Assembly (NCBI RefSeq): GCF_004078635.1
Contig: NZ_RZNB01000002.1
Span: 648,353 to 712,352, forward strand
Length of the DNA: 64,000 bases
Direction: 5' to 3'
Origin: Labedella phragmitis
GTDB lineage: Bacteria; Actinomycetota; Actinomycetes; Actinomycetales; Microbacteriaceae
Shown: one piece after another, positions 1 to 10,000 of the stretch
How positions within the stretch are numbered: the first letter of the stretch is position 1
Layout of the letters: each line of letters starts with the position of its first letter
Notes under the pieces: model-generated
Seen by the model: the letters and a program-made list of their open reading frames with translations, nothing else
What the model was told of the DNA's origin: nothing
Databases searched by the model: none
Program-made: the position numbers and the translations under genes

Positions 1-1
1 C

Positions 2-490
2 GGCGACCTCGTGAGCCTCGACTTCGCCGCGGCGGTAGACGGCTGGGTCGCCGACTCCGCGGTGAGCGTGATCGTCGGGCGCAAGCGCCCAGAGGACGTC
101 CGACTCATCGACGTCGCGACGCAGGCACTCGACGCCGGGGTCGCGGCGGCGAGGGCCGGGTCCAAGGTCGGCGACATCTCCGCGGCGATCGCCGCCGTCG
201 CGACGGCGGCCGGCTATTCCATCAACACCGATTTCGGGGGCCATGGTGTCGGCCGCACCATGCACGGCGATCCTCACGTCCCGAACGACGGCCGCGCCGG
301 CCGCGGCTACCCGCTGCGTCCGGGTCTCGTCATCGCGATCGAGCCGTGGTTCCTGCAGTCGACGGACGAGATCGTGACGGACAAGGACGGCTGGACCCTG
401 CGCAGTGCCGATGGCTCACGCGGCGCCCACATGGAGCACACGATCGCGATCACCGACGACGGGCCCATCATCCTCACGGCTCGCGACTGA
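2..490 (+). CDS. map: Type I methionine aminopeptidase, C-terminal part (5' end outside window)
   Basis: Removes the initiator methionine from nascent proteins in the cytosol. The frame is already open at base 2 and the start lies to the left, so only about the last 162 codons are present. All five metal ligands of the family are visible: the Asp in SLDFAA, the Asp in VADSAVS, the His in GGHGVGR, the Glu in AIEPWF and the Glu in HMEHTI. The window therefore holds most of the catalytic pita-bread domain. The gene ends 18 bp before the convergent trmD. Type I is favoured because there is no long insertion between the His and Glu motifs. The product is certain enough; which paralogue it is cannot be told without the N-terminus. 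Confidence 0.93.
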   Translation, partial: GDLVSLDFAAAVDGWVADSAVSVIVGRKRPEDVRLIDVATQALDAGVAAARAGSKVGDISAAIAAVATAAGYSINTDFGGHGVGRTMHGDPHVPNDGRAGRGYPLRPGLVIAIEPWFLQSTDEIVTDKDGWTLRSADGSRGAHMEHTIAITDDGPIILTARD

Positions 491-508
491 TCCGTCCGGA
501 CGATCCGG

Positions 509-1216
509 TCAGGCGTGGGGCGTCTCGTCCGGCGGCAGCAGGTCGGGGCGTACGCGCTTCGTGCGTTCGAGACTCGCGCGGTGACGCCACTCCGCGATCG
601 CACGGTGGTTGCCGCTCAAGAGCACCTCGGGTACCGGGAGCCCCCGCCATTCCTGCGGCTTCGTATACGACGGGTACTCGAGGAGTCCCGCTTCGTGCGA
701 TTCCTCGACGAGGCTCTCGGGGTTGCCGACGACCCCGGGGACGAGCCGCACGATCGCCTCGAGCATCGCGACGACGGCCACCTCTCCCCCGTTGAGGACG
801 TAGTCACCGATGCTCACGAGCCGAGTGCGGGCACGCGCAGCGGTGTGGTCGACGACGCGCTGATCGATGCCTTCGTACCGTCCGCAGCCGAAAACGAGAT
901 GCGACTCCGCACTCAGTTCGCGCGCCATCGCTTGAGTGAACACCTCACCGGCGGGCGAGGGGAAGATGACGAGCGGATCGTCCACGGGATCGTCGAGGAT
1001 CGCGTCGAGCGCTTCGCCCCAGGGCTCCGGCCGCATGACCATCCCCGCGCCGCCCCCGTACGGCGTGTCGTCGACCGTGCGATGGCGGTCGTGCGTGTGA
1101 TCCCGGAGGTCGTGGATCGCCCACGAGACCGTTCCGCCCCGGCGGGCTCGGCCGAGGAGCGAGATGTCGAGGGTGTCGAAGAACTCGGGGAAGATCGTGA
1201 CGACGTCGAATCGCAC
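509..1216 (-). CDS. trmD: tRNA (guanine-37-N1)-methyltransferase
   Basis: Methylates G37 next to the anticodon using S-adenosylmethionine, which prevents +1 frameshifting. The 235 residues match the usual length. Diagnostic motifs are present: the N-terminal [11 protein letters not shown], the loop [11 protein letters not shown] (about residues 49-59), and the SPOUT knot segments [11 protein letters not shown] (about 109-119) and [11 protein letters not shown] (about 134-144). It is the last gene of the minus-strand run rpsP-khpA-rimM-trmD and starts 8 bp after rimM stops, the classical order of the ribosomal S16 operon. It faces map, with 18 bp between the two stop codons. No anomalies seen. 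Confidence 0.97.
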   Translation of the reverse strand: MRFDVVTIFPEFFDTLDISLLGRARRGGTVSWAIHDLRDHTHDRHRTVDDTPYGGGAGMVMRPEPWGEALDAILDDPVDDPLVIFPSPAGEVFTQAMARELSAESHLVFGCGRYEGIDQRVVDHTAARARTRLVSIGDYVLNGGEVAVVAMLEAIVRLVPGVVGNPESLVEESHEAGLLEYPSYTKPQEWRGLPVPEVLLSGNHRAIAEWRHRASLERTKRVRPDLLPPDETPHA

Positions 1217-1224
1217 GGCGGACC

Positions 1225-1914
1225 TCAGGCCTCGTCGTGGGGCTCTCGGGCAGCGACGCCGTCGCTCTCCGCAGAGACCTCCGAGGCGCCGACGTCCGCC
1301 ACGACCTCGTCCGGCGCGGTCTCCTCCGCAGGCACGTCATCGGCCGGCGAGTCCGTATCGGTTCGTGCGTCGTCGCCGAGCTCGAACAAGCCCTCCGGCG
1401 GGGTGATGGTCACGACTCCCGCGACGACGTCGACCGACGGCACGATCGCCGAGACGAATGGAACCATGACCTCGCCGCTGGCCGTCGAGACGATGAGGAG
1501 ATCCTGAGCCGGGAAGTGGTCGACGCGAGCAACGCGACCCACGTCCTGCCCGTCACGGACGACGCGGAGACCGACGAGCTGGTGGTCGTACCAGGCGTTC
1601 TCCTCCTCCGGAAGCGCATCGGGATCGAGGGAGACCCAGAGGATCGCCTTGACGAGGGTCTCGGCGGCTGTGCGGTCCTCGATACCGACGAAGAAGGCCA
1701 CGGGCTGCTGGTTGTACCAGCGCAGCTCCGCGAGCTCCACCGTCTTCCCCGCCCACGGGGAGTCCTCGGGGACCTGCAGGGTGAAGACGGCTCCCGGCAC
1801 GAATCGCGATGCGGGATCGTCGGTATAGAGTTCGACCTTCAGGGCGCCCTTGAGGCCGTGCGCCTTCGTGAGCCGACCGACGCGCAGTTCGGTCTTCCTG
1901 TTCGACGCCGCCAC
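1225..1914 (-). CDS. rimM: Ribosome maturation factor RimM with acidic C-terminal tail
   Basis: Assists assembly of the 30S head and binds S19. The N-terminal RimM domain begins with [20 protein letters not shown] and is followed by a PRC-barrel ([15 protein letters not shown] through [13 protein letters not shown]). The family is normally about 170-180 residues; this protein has 229 because of a roughly 50-residue C-terminal extension rich in Asp, Glu, Ala and Val after [10 protein letters not shown]. The tail is probably disordered. The gene sits between khpA (1 nt gap) and trmD (8 nt gap), so it is almost certainly cotranscribed. The core assignment is firm; the role of the tail is unknown. 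Confidence 0.95.
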   Translation of the reverse strand: MAASNRKTELRVGRLTKAHGLKGALKVELYTDDPASRFVPGAVFTLQVPEDSPWAGKTVELAELRWYNQQPVAFFVGIEDRTAAETLVKAILWVSLDPDALPEEENAWYDHQLVGLRVVRDGQDVGRVARVDHFPAQDLLIVSTASGEVMVPFVSAIVPSVDVVAGVVTITPPEGLFELGDDARTDTDSPADDVPAEETAPDEVVADVGASEVSAESDGVAAREPHDEA

Positions 1915-1915
1915 G

Positions 1916-2152
1916 TCAGGCGTCGGTGTCGACGACGTCGACGCGCACGCGTCGGCCGTCGGCGAGGGCGGTGATGAGGGTGCGAAGTGCCTTCGCCGTG
2001 CGACCGGAACGACCGATCACGCGACCGAGGTCCTCGGGGTTCACATGAACCTCGAGGACCTCGCCGCGAGCGGTGTTCTGTTCGACCACGCGGACGTCGT
2101 CGGGGTTATCGACGATCCCCTTCACGAGGTGTTCGAGCGCGGGTCCGAGCAA
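1916..2152 (-). CDS. khpA: KH-domain RNA-binding protein KhpA
   Basis: Small 78-residue single KH-domain protein. The KH signature is the GxxG loop in VIGRSGRTAKALRTLI (about residues 42-57), preceded by a beta strand LEVHVNPEDLG. In other bacteria KhpA pairs with KhpB (EloR/Jag) and binds RNA, influencing cell elongation. The position immediately downstream of rpsP (2 nt gap) and upstream of rimM is the conserved actinobacterial and firmicute arrangement. Both family membership and context support the call. Nothing in the sequence indicates its RNA targets. Confidence 0.93.
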   Translation of the reverse strand: MLGPALEHLVKGIVDNPDDVRVVEQNTARGEVLEVHVNPEDLGRVIGRSGRTAKALRTLITALADGRRVRVDVVDTDA

Positions 2153-2154
2153 CG

Positions 2155-2583
2155 TCAGGCCTTGTCTGCGTCAGCGGCGCCGGCGTCGGACGCCTCAGCC
2201 TCTGCGGGAGCCTCGACCGGAGGGGCCTTCGGCTCGGACTTCGGCTTGAGAACGGGCTTCTTCTTCTCGTCGGCGACGAACGCGACCTTGGCCTCGCGCG
2301 TCTTCACGGTCGAGACGGCGTCCTTGTCACCCTTGTGCTTGCCCCAGTCGCCCGTGAGCTTGAGGATCGCGGCGACCTGCTCGGTCGGCTGGGCGCCGAC
2401 GGAGAGCCAGTACTGCGCGCGCTCGGAGTCGACCTCGATGAGCGAGGGCTCCTCGGTGGGGTGGTACTTGCCGATCTCCTCGATGACGCGGCCGTCACGC
2501 TTGGTGCGCGAGTCGGCGACGACGATGCGGTAGTAGGGCGCGCGGATCTTGCCGAGGCGCTTGAGACGGATCTTGACGGACAC
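2155..2583 (-). CDS. rpsP: 30S ribosomal protein S16 with long Ala/Glu/Lys/Pro tail
   Basis: Ribosomal protein needed for 30S assembly. The S16 core is clear at the N-terminus: [19 protein letters not shown], then [19 protein letters not shown] and [15 protein letters not shown]. The core needs about 90 residues; this protein has 142 because of a low-complexity C-terminal tail ([20 protein letters not shown] and beyond), a feature I associate with actinobacterial S16. The GTG start is preceded by a clear AGGAG. First gene of the rpsP-khpA-rimM-trmD operon, expressed from the promoter region shared with divergent ybdK. Confidence 0.97.
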   Translation of the reverse strand: MSVKIRLKRLGKIRAPYYRIVVADSRTKRDGRVIEEIGKYHPTEEPSLIEVDSERAQYWLSVGAQPTEQVAAILKLTGDWGKHKGDKDAVSTVKTREAKVAFVADEKKKPVLKPKSEPKAPPVEAPAEAEASDAGAADADKA

Positions 2584-2675
2584 AATGCTCCTGATGTGTA
2601 TGGGTTTTGTCGAATGAACTGCCGCCGTGAGCGTGGGGGCACACTCGGCATGAGCTCGAGGGGACGCAGTCGGAC

Positions 2676-2705
2676 CTGATAGAGGGTCGGGCGCGACGCA
2701 TCCAA
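2676..2705 (-). promoter_or_regulatory. Possible rpsP operon promoter
   Basis: Minus strand: TTGGAT (2700-2705) and TATCAG (2676-2681), 18 nt apart, about 95 nt upstream of the rpsP start. It is the best -35/-10 pair I can see in the 272 bp between rpsP and ybdK. Sequence match only. Confidence 0.3.
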
Positions 2706-2855
2706 CTCTCTATTCTGTCATGAGCCGCGCGCTCCTCCTAATCTCCGCAGCACGGGGCGACGCACGACGTCACACCCGTGCGATCAGGCCGCACGCTCCC
2801 GGGGTGCGTGGAAGGATGGCGAGGACGCCAGCCCACGGAACGGAAGGGGCACGAC

Positions 2856-3995
2856 GTGCAGATCGACTTCTCGCCGTCAGAACGCTCGACGATCGGTCTC
2901 GAGTGGGAACTCGCCCTCGTGGACGCGCAGAGCGGAGAACTGCGCTCGATCGCGCACGAGGTGCTCGAGGAGCTCAAGGGCCCCGACGGATCGGAGCATC
3001 CGAAGATCACGGGCGAGCTCCTTCTCAACACGGTCGAACTCGTGAGCGGAGTGCATCACGACGTGCCGTCGGCGATCCGTGACCTCGAGGATCAGATCGC
3101 GGAGGTGCGCGAGATCATCGATCCGCTCGGAGTCGAACTCATCGCGAGCGGCTCGCATCCATTCGGTCAGTGGTTCGACCAGCCGGTCACGGACAAGGCT
3201 CGCTATCACAAGCTCATCGACCGCACCCAGTGGTGGGGGCGGAACATGATGATCTGGGGCGTACACACGCACGTGGGTGTGGAGGACCGTGCCAAGGTCA
3301 TCCCGTTGCTCGACGGTCTTCTCACCTGGTCTCCTCATGTCCAGGCGCTCTCGTCATCGAGCCCGTTCTGGGCGGGCGTCGACACCGGTTACCCGTCGAA
3401 CCGTGCGCTCATGTTCCAACAGCTCCCGACGGCGGGGCTCCCCTACCAGCTGGAGGACTGGGAGGCGTTCGAACGGTACGTCTCCGACATGACGCGCACG
3501 GGCGTCGTCGAGGACGTGACCGAGGTGCGCTGGGACATCCGTCCGGCACCGCGCTGGGGCACTCTCGAGTTCCGGGCGTGCGACAGTGCCTCGACCACGA
3601 CGGAATTCGGTGCTGTCGCCGCTCTCATCCACTGTCTGACGGAACACCTCTCGAGCGCGATCGATCGCGGGGGGAGTCCCACGACGCTCGCACCCTGGTA
3701 CGTCCGCGAGAACAAGTGGCGCGCGGCGCGCTACGGGCTCGACGCGGAGCTCATCGTGGGAGCCGACGGCGCGGAGTCGCTCGTCACCGACGATCTCCGC
3801 CGCCTCATGGTCAGGCTCGAGCCGACGGCGGAACGCCTCGGCTGTTCGGCGGAACTCGCCTCGATCGGCGACATCCTCGACAACGGCGCGAGCTACCAGC
3901 GTCAACTGCGCGTCGCCGAGGCGAACAACGGCGACCTGACGGCCGTGGTTCGATCACTCGCCCACGAGCTGCGACACGGCATCGCCGCCGGCTGA
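2856..3995 (+). CDS. Carboxylate-amine ligase, YbdK / glutamate-cysteine ligase family 2
   Basis: ATP-dependent ligase of the GCS2 family (YbdK type), 379 residues. Many members have weak or unproven gamma-glutamylcysteine ligase activity; the true substrate in actinobacteria, which use mycothiol, is unclear. Early glutamates typical of the fold are in STIGLEWELALVD, followed by ELLLNTVELVSG, ASGSHPFGQW and the metal-site segment MIWGVHTHVGVED; the C-terminal part has WDIRPAPRWGTLEFRACDS. The GTG at 2856 was chosen because GGAAGGGG lies about 8 nt upstream; a longer in-frame ATG at 2778 has no such site. Divergent from rpsP, convergent with ffh. Confidence 0.87.
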   Translation: MQIDFSPSERSTIGLEWELALVDAQSGELRSIAHEVLEELKGPDGSEHPKITGELLLNTVELVSGVHHDVPSAIRDLEDQIAEVREIIDPLGVELIASGSHPFGQWFDQPVTDKARYHKLIDRTQWWGRNMMIWGVHTHVGVEDRAKVIPLLDGLLTWSPHVQALSSSSPFWAGVDTGYPSNRALMFQQLPTAGLPYQLEDWEAFERYVSDMTRTGVVEDVTEVRWDIRPAPRWGTLEFRACDSASTTTEFGAVAALIHCLTEHLSSAIDRGGSPTTLAPWYVRENKWRAARYGLDAELIVGADGAESLVTDDLRRLMVRLEPTAERLGCSAELASIGDILDNGASYQRQLRVAEANNGDLTAVVRSLAHELRHGIAAG

Positions 3996-4003
3996 CGACT
4001 GGA

Positions 4004-4025
4004 GAGTCGCCCGAGGGAGCGACTC
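4004..4025. terminator. Hairpin between convergent ybdK and ffh
   Basis: GAGTCGC (4004-4010) and GCGACTC (4019-4025) form a perfect 7-bp stem with an 8-nt loop, just after the ybdK stop and before the ffh stop. There is no clear U-tract, so any terminator function would be weak and bidirectional. Confidence 0.4.
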
Positions 4026-4041
4026 GACAACCTCGGCAGTC

Positions 4042-5619
4042 TCAGCCTCGACCGAGGAACTTCTGCAGCGCGGCGAGTTCGTCCTCGGAGGGCGCGTCGA
4101 CCGAGCGTGCCGCCCCTCCTCCGAGGCCGAGTCCGAATCCCGAGCCCGCAGGCACCGCGGCGCCCGACGTCGCGGCGCCGGAGTTCTCGGCTGCACGCTT
4201 CGCCGGGTTGCCCGAGCGCGACCCGCTCTTCTTCTTCGACTTGGCCGCTTGCTTGCGCGAGGCACCGCCGTGAGCGCCGGGGATCGGTCCCATGCCCGGC
4301 ATCTGAGGAACGCCACCGCGAGCGACGGTCTTCATCATCTTGGCGGCCTGTTCGAACCGCTGCACGAGCTGATTGACCTCGGTCACAGTCGTGCCGGCGC
4401 CTCGAGCGATGCGGAGTCGCCGCGAGCCGTTGAGGAGTTTGGCGTTGCGGCGCTCGGCCGGGGTCATCGACTGGATGATCGCCTCGGTGCGGACGATCTC
4501 CCGCTCGTCGAACGAGTCGAGCTGTTCGCGCATCGCGCCGGCGCCCGGCAGCATGCCGATCATCTTCTTGATCGAGCCCATGTTGCGCAGCTGCTGCATC
4601 TGCTTGAGGAAGTCCTCGAGCGTGAACGAGTCGGTCGCGAACTTCTCCGCGACCTTGCGCGCCTCCTCCTCGTCGAAGGCCTGCTGCGCCTGCTCGATGA
4701 GCGTGAGGATGTCGCCGAGGTCGAGGATGCGCGACGCCATGCGGTCCGGATGGAAGGGCTCGAAGTCGTCGAGGCCCTCCCCCGTGGAGGCGAAGATGAT
4801 GGGACGACCCGTGACGGAGGCGACCGAGAGGGCGGCACCACCGCGGGCGTCGCCGTCGAGCTTCGACAGCACGACGCCCGTGAAGTCCACTCCGTCCTGG
4901 AAGGCCTTCGCCGTGTTGACCGCGTCCTGGCCGATCATCGCGTCGATGACGAAGAGGACCTCGTCGGGATCGACGGCCTTCCGGATGTTCGCGGCCTGCT
5001 TCATGAGCTCGGCATCCACGCCCAGCCGACCGGCGGTGTCGACGATGACGGTGTCGTACTGGCGCGAGCGCGCATACGCGACGCCGTCCTTCGCGACCTT
5101 GACCGGGTTGCCGACACCGTTGCCCGGCTCAGGAGCGAAGACGGCGACGCCGGCCTGCTCCGCGACCACCGAGAGCTGCGTGACGGCGTTCGGGCGCTGG
5201 AGGTCGGCAGCGACGAGGAGTGGCGTGTGACCGTCCTTCGCGAGCCACTTCGCGAGCTTGCCGGCGAGCGTCGTCTTACCCGCACCCTGGAGACCGGCGA
5301 GCATGATGACCGTCGGCGGCGTCTTCGCGAACTCGAGCCGACGCTGCTGCCCGCCGAGGATGCCGACGAGTTCCTCGTTGACGATCTGCACGACCTGCTG
5401 CGCCGGGTTGAGCGCCTTGTTGACCTCATCGCCGAGCGCCCGCTCCCGCACGCGCGAGGTGAAGTCCTTGACGACCTCGAAGGCGACGTCGGCCTCGAGG
5501 AGCGCCCTCCGGATCTCGCGGACCGTGCCGTCGACGTCGGACGCCGAGAGCGAGCCCTTCTTGCGGAGGTTCTTGAATGTATCCGCGAGGCGGTCGGAGA
5601 GATTTCCAAAGGTAGCCAT
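4042..5619 (-). CDS. ffh: Signal recognition particle protein Ffh
   Basis: SRP54 GTPase that binds signal sequences on the ribosome together with 4.5S RNA and docks at FtsY. Domains in order: N domain (1-95), G domain with GLQGAGKTT (about 109-117), DTAGRLGVD and SKLDGDARGGAAL, then the Met-rich M domain (GSIKKMIGMLPGAGAMREQL, and GSRRLRIARGAGTTVTEVNQ for RNA binding). A Gly/Ser/Lys-rich tail of about 90 residues follows, giving 525 residues in total. The start is fixed by GGAGGT 5 nt upstream of ATG. Downstream of smc-ftsY-DUF2004 on the same strand with short gaps, so likely one transcription unit. No ffs RNA gene was recognised in the window. Confidence 0.97.
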   Translation of the reverse strand: MATFGNLSDRLADTFKNLRKKGSLSASDVDGTVREIRRALLEADVAFEVVKDFTSRVRERALGDEVNKALNPAQQVVQIVNEELVGILGGQQRRLEFAKTPPTVIMLAGLQGAGKTTLAGKLAKWLAKDGHTPLLVAADLQRPNAVTQLSVVAEQAGVAVFAPEPGNGVGNPVKVAKDGVAYARSRQYDTVIVDTAGRLGVDAELMKQAANIRKAVDPDEVLFVIDAMIGQDAVNTAKAFQDGVDFTGVVLSKLDGDARGGAALSVASVTGRPIIFASTGEGLDDFEPFHPDRMASRILDLGDILTLIEQAQQAFDEEEARKVAEKFATDSFTLEDFLKQMQQLRNMGSIKKMIGMLPGAGAMREQLDSFDEREIVRTEAIIQSMTPAERRNAKLLNGSRRLRIARGAGTTVTEVNQLVQRFEQAAKMMKTVARGGVPQMPGMGPIPGAHGGASRKQAAKSKKKSGSRSGNPAKRAAENSGAATSGAAVPAGSGFGLGLGGGAARSVDAPSEDELAALQKFLGRG

Positions 5620-5631
5620 GAGACCTCCAGT

Positions 5632-6144
5632 TTAACCGTTCCCGTCGCCCTGGATCTCCGTGTCGACCATTTCACCGCTGCGATTCAGCGAGGCGACGAG
5701 GTAGTCGTCGCTCAGGTCCTCGCCGAGGGTGTATTCGAAGACCGCGAAGACGTCGTCGTCTCCCCGCGAGAGCGGCCGGAATTCGATGCGCGTGACGAGC
5801 AGCGAACGGAGGATGTCGATCGGCAGGTCGCCGGACGAGACGGCGAGGATGTCGTGGATCGACTCCCCGAGTTCCTCCACGAGGGCATCGACGTAGGCGA
5901 CCGTGACGGAGGACCGATCGCCCAACTCGACGACCATCGACTCGCGGGTCTGGCGGTCGATGCCTTCGAGCGTGACGATCATGGCCTGGACGAGGTCGAG
6001 GTCGTCCTCGCGGAGCTCCTCCGCGTCGTCAGCCAGAAGGGAGACGTCGACCGAGCGGTCGCCGAGCTCCACGTTCTCGGACCAGTACGCGCTGCCGTCG
6101 CCCGACGCCTCGACGACGCCGAAGAAGTCGTGTTCGATCGCCAT
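5632..6144 (-). CDS. DUF2004-type protein between ffh and ftsY
   Basis: A 170-residue, strongly acidic, soluble protein with no signal peptide or membrane segment. Begins AIEHDFFGVVEASGDGSAYW, a pattern I associate with DUF2004 proteins; no catalytic motif is apparent. It sits between ftsY (1 nt gap) and ffh (12 nt gap), so it is cotranscribed with both SRP GTPases. That placement suggests, but does not prove, a link to membrane protein targeting. The DUF assignment is from memory of the family pattern; function unknown. Confidence 0.75.
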   Translation of the reverse strand: MAIEHDFFGVVEASGDGSAYWSENVELGDRSVDVSLLADDAEELREDDLDLVQAMIVTLEGIDRQTRESMVVELGDRSSVTVAYVDALVEELGESIHDILAVSSGDLPIDILRSLLVTRIEFRPLSRGDDDVFAVFEYTLGEDLSDDYLVASLNRSGEMVDTEIQGDGNG

Positions 6145-6145
6145 G

Positions 6146-7021
6146 TCAGCCCACCAGCTTCTGTGCGAAGACGTGCGGCGTGAATCCGGTGAGATCGCCG
6201 ATCCCCTCGCCCTGGCCCACGAGCTTGATCGGGATGCCCGTCTGCTCCTGGACCGCGAGGACGAAGCCGCCCTTCGCCGAACCGTCGAGCTTCGTCACGA
6301 CGAGGCCGGTGACCCCGGCGTGCTCGATGAAGGCCTGCGCCTGAGCGAGACCGTTCTGCCCCGTCGTGGCGTCGAGGACGAGCAGGACCTCGGACACCGG
6401 CGCCTGCTTCTCGACGACGCGGCGGATCTTCGTCAACTCGTCCATGAGCCCGCCCTTCGTGTGAAGCCTGCCCGCGGTGTCGATGATGACGATCTCGGTG
6501 CCCGTGCGCTTCGCGAACTCGACCGTCTGGAAGGCGACGGACGCCGGATCCTGACCCTGCTGCTGCGGCCGGACGATCTGCGCTCCCCCGCGCTCTGCCC
6601 AGGTCGCGAGCTGGTCGACCGCCGCGGCGCGGAACGTGTCGGCCGCCCCGACGACGACCGAGCGGCCGTAGGTCCCGAGGAAACGGGCGAACTTGCCGAT
6701 CGTCGTCGTCTTCCCGACGCCGTTGACGCCGACGACGAGGACGACGGCCGGTCGCTCCGTGAGTCGGAGTGTCGTGTCGTACTTCGACAGGCGCTCCTCG
6801 ATCGTCTCGCGGAGCATGCGCTGGAGGTCGCGCGGATCCGTCGTGCGGTACCGCTCGACGTTGGCGCGCAGCTCGTCGATCACGGCCTCGGTGACGTCGG
6901 GGCCGAAGTCGGCTCCGACGAGAGCCGTCTCGAGGTCGTCCCACGTGTCCTCGGTGATCGTGGGTCGTTGGAACATGCCGCGCAAGGCCCCGCTCAGGGA
7001 CCACGGAGTGCGTTCTGCCAT
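6146..7021 (-). CDS. ftsY: SRP receptor GTPase FtsY
   Basis: Membrane-associated receptor that accepts the Ffh-ribosome complex. The 291 residues comprise only the NG domain; the long acidic A domain of enterobacterial FtsY is absent, as is usual in many actinobacteria. G motifs: VGVNGVGKTTTIGKFARFL (about 97-115), DTAGRLHTKGG and TKLDGSAKGGFVL, plus DATTGQNGLAQAQ. The ATG is preceded by TAGGCT at 6 nt (7028-7033), so the message may start at the A of ATG; the six Gs in between lie too close to act as a normal ribosome-binding site. Followed by the DUF2004 gene and ffh. Confidence 0.97.
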   Translation of the reverse strand: MAERTPWSLSGALRGMFQRPTITEDTWDDLETALVGADFGPDVTEAVIDELRANVERYRTTDPRDLQRMLRETIEERLSKYDTTLRLTERPAVVLVVGVNGVGKTTTIGKFARFLGTYGRSVVVGAADTFRAAAVDQLATWAERGGAQIVRPQQQGQDPASVAFQTVEFAKRTGTEIVIIDTAGRLHTKGGLMDELTKIRRVVEKQAPVSEVLLVLDATTGQNGLAQAQAFIEHAGVTGLVVTKLDGSAKGGFVLAVQEQTGIPIKLVGQGEGIGDLTGFTPHVFAQKLVG

Positions 7022-7027
7022 CCCCCC

Positions 7028-7033
7028 AGCCTA
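7028..7033 (-). promoter_or_regulatory. -10 box for a leaderless ftsY transcript
   Basis: TAGGCT on the minus strand, six nt (all G) before the ftsY ATG. The spacing would place transcription start on the start codon. No -35 hexamer recognised. Confidence 0.45.
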
Positions 7034-7065
7034 CCGGCGAGGGCACCGCCCGATCGCCGGGCGGA

Positions 7066-10000
7066 TCAGGATGCGCGTTCCTCCACGACCCGCTGACCGA
7101 CGACGGCCGAGACCCCGTCCTGGCGCATCGAGACACCGTAGAGAGCGTCCGCGATCTCCATCGTGCGCTTCTGGTGGGTGATGACGATGAGCTGGCTCGA
7201 CTGCCGCAGATCCTCGAAGATCGCGAGAAGTCGGCCGAGGTTCGCATCGTCGAGAGCGGCCTCGACCTCGTCCATGATGTAGAACGGGCTCGGCCGCGCC
7301 TTGAAGATCGCTATGAGGAGCGCCACGGCCGCGAGTGAACGCTCGCCGCCCGACAACAGGGAGAGCCGCTCGATCTTCTTGCCGGCGGGCTTCACGCTCA
7401 CCTCGATACCCGTCGTGAGGAGGTTGTCGGGATCGGTCAGCCGGATGCTGCCCGTTCCGCCGGGGAAGAGCACGGGGAAGACCTCTGTGAAGGCTGCACG
7501 CGTGTCCTCGAACGCCGACTCGAAGATGACCTGCATCTTCTCGTCGAGCTCCTCGATGATCGTCACGAGGTCCGATCGCGTCTTCGCGAGGTCGGAGAGC
7601 TGCTCCGTGAGGAAGGTGTGGCGCTGCTCGAGCGCCGCGAACTCCTCGAGGGCGAGCGGGTTCACGCGGCCGAGCTGAGCCAGTTTGCGTTCGGCACGCT
7701 CGAAGCGGCGCTGCTGTTCGGCTCGATCGAATGCGACGGTCGGTCGTCCTCCCCCCTCACCCGGCTCGGCGTCGGCGTCCGGGATCGGCACGTCGGGGCC
7801 GTACTCGGCGATGAGGACGTCCTCGACGAGGCCGAGCTCGGAACCCGATCGTTCGAGGAGTCCGGACAAGTGCAGCTTCTTCTCGTAAATCTGCAGTTCG
7901 AGCCCGTGCACGCTCTCGGTGATCGCTTGCAGTCGCTCCCGGAGCGCTTGCTCCTCACGACGCAGCCGGCCGAGCTCCTCGTTCTGGCTCGAGCGTTCCG
8001 CCTCGGCCGTCGCGAGCACGACGCGGGACTCCGAGACGGACCGGTCGAGCGACGCGAGGACAGCGGGGAGAGCGTCGACGACGCGCTGGGCCGTCTCCAT
8101 CTGACGACGGCGGATGACCGCGCGCCGAGCTGCCTGTTCCGCCGCCTGCCGCTCCGCCTCGCGTCGCCGTTCGAGCGCGACGACGCGCTCCTGCTCGGCG
8201 CGGATGCGTTCCCGAGCGGTCTCGACCGCGAGTCGCGCCTCGACCTCGCGTTCGCGCGCCTGCTCCATCTCCGCGGCGAGCGAGTCGCGAGCCGAGACGT
8301 CGAGGATCGGTCGAGGGCGCGAGCGGGCGGTCTCGAGCTCAGCCTTCGCCTTGTCGGCCGCCGCCTCGGCAGCAGCGAGTTGACCGGCGGACTGGTCGAA
8401 CGCCACGACGAGCCTGTCGAACTCTGCGGCGGAGGCCTCGGCCTGCACACGTGCTCGATTGACCTTCTCGGTCTCGGCGGCGAGCTGCGCGTCGTACTCG
8501 CGGAGCGCCGAGAGGGCGAGCTGGGAGCGTTCCTTCGCCGCAGCGACCGCTGCGCGCTGCTCGGCGAGCTCGAAGCGTTCGTCGTCGATGAGACGCTCCA
8601 CCTCGGTGAGACGCTCGGCCGCGGAATCGCGTTCCGCGACGAGCTCGATGCGACCCTGCTCCCCGCCGGATCCGCCGCGCAGGAGGTGGTCGGTGAGCAC
8701 CTCTCCCCCGCGGGTCACGAGCGTGACGGGCCCACCGAGATCCGCACCCCGCAGGACGGGAGCCGCCTCGCGAGCGGCTTCGAGGTCGTCAGCGATCGCG
8801 ACGAACGCGAGCAGACCCATCACGCCGTCGGGCGCCGACACGACGCTCGTGGCCGCCGTGACGCCCTGCACCGACGGCCACTCGGGGCGCGGAGCGCGGG
8901 AATCCGCGATCACGACCTCGACTCGACCGAGGTCGTCGCTCGTGGCTCGCCCAACGGCGGCGATGGCCGCGTCGAGATCCTCCGCGAGGACCGAGTCGGC
9001 GGTCGAACCGAGGGCGGCGGCGACAGCGGCCTCGAAACCCGCCGAGACCTGCACCGAATCGCCCACGATGCCGCGGATGCCCGGAAGCGAGGAGCGGATG
9101 AGATCCGACGCGCCGTCCTTGACGTCGAGGGCACGAGTGAGCGCACGGACCTGCGCGGTCAGCGCATCACGCTCACGCTCGTGTCCGTGCAAGCGCTCAC
9201 GGAGACCCTCGATGAACGACTCGGCCTCGAAGACCTCGCCCTGGGCGATCTCGTAGGCCTCGTCGAGCCCGCTGTCGCCCAGGTCTCGCAACGGCGATTC
9301 GTCCTCGATGCGCGAGAACACCATGGCGGCTTCGTCGCGGCGGGCCTCCGCCTGGTCGATGGCGTTCTGCTGGCGCAACCGCTCGCCGCGGACGGCGGCG
9401 AGGCGGCTCGCCGCCGCTTCGGCCTGGCCCGTCAGTTTCGAGATCTCGAGGTCGTGTCGCGAGACGAGTGCGCTCTGCGCGGCGATCTCGACGTCGATGG
9501 CGTCGAGTCGCTCCCGAGCAGCTGCGGTCACGGCACGGGCGCGCTCGAAGCCGGCCTCGGCGTCGGCGAGGGTCGACTGCAGTTCGCGGACGAGAGCGGC
9601 CGCCTCGGCGATGGTCTCGGCGCTCACTCCGTCGGTGAGCTCACTCGGTTCCGCCTCGGCTCCGAGCAGCGCGAGCTTCTGCGTGGCGAGCGTGTAGAGA
9701 CTGCGCGCCCGCTCCTGCACCGACTCGAGTGCGAAGCTCGTCCGCCTCGCACCGTCTACGGCGTCGCCCTGCTGCTCGCGCTCGATGCGCGCGATGCGAA
9801 GACCCTTCTGCTCCAGCTGCTCCTGAAGCACGATGCGCTCGGTGTGACGCTCCGACTCGCTGCGGGAGAAGTCGTCGAGCTCTCTCCGCAAGGCGACGAC
9901 GTCATCGGCGAGGAGGCGTGCTCGCGCATCCCGGACGACGGCGGCGATGGTCTGAGCCTCCCGCGCGACTTCGGCCTGACGTCCGAGCGGCTTGAGCTGG

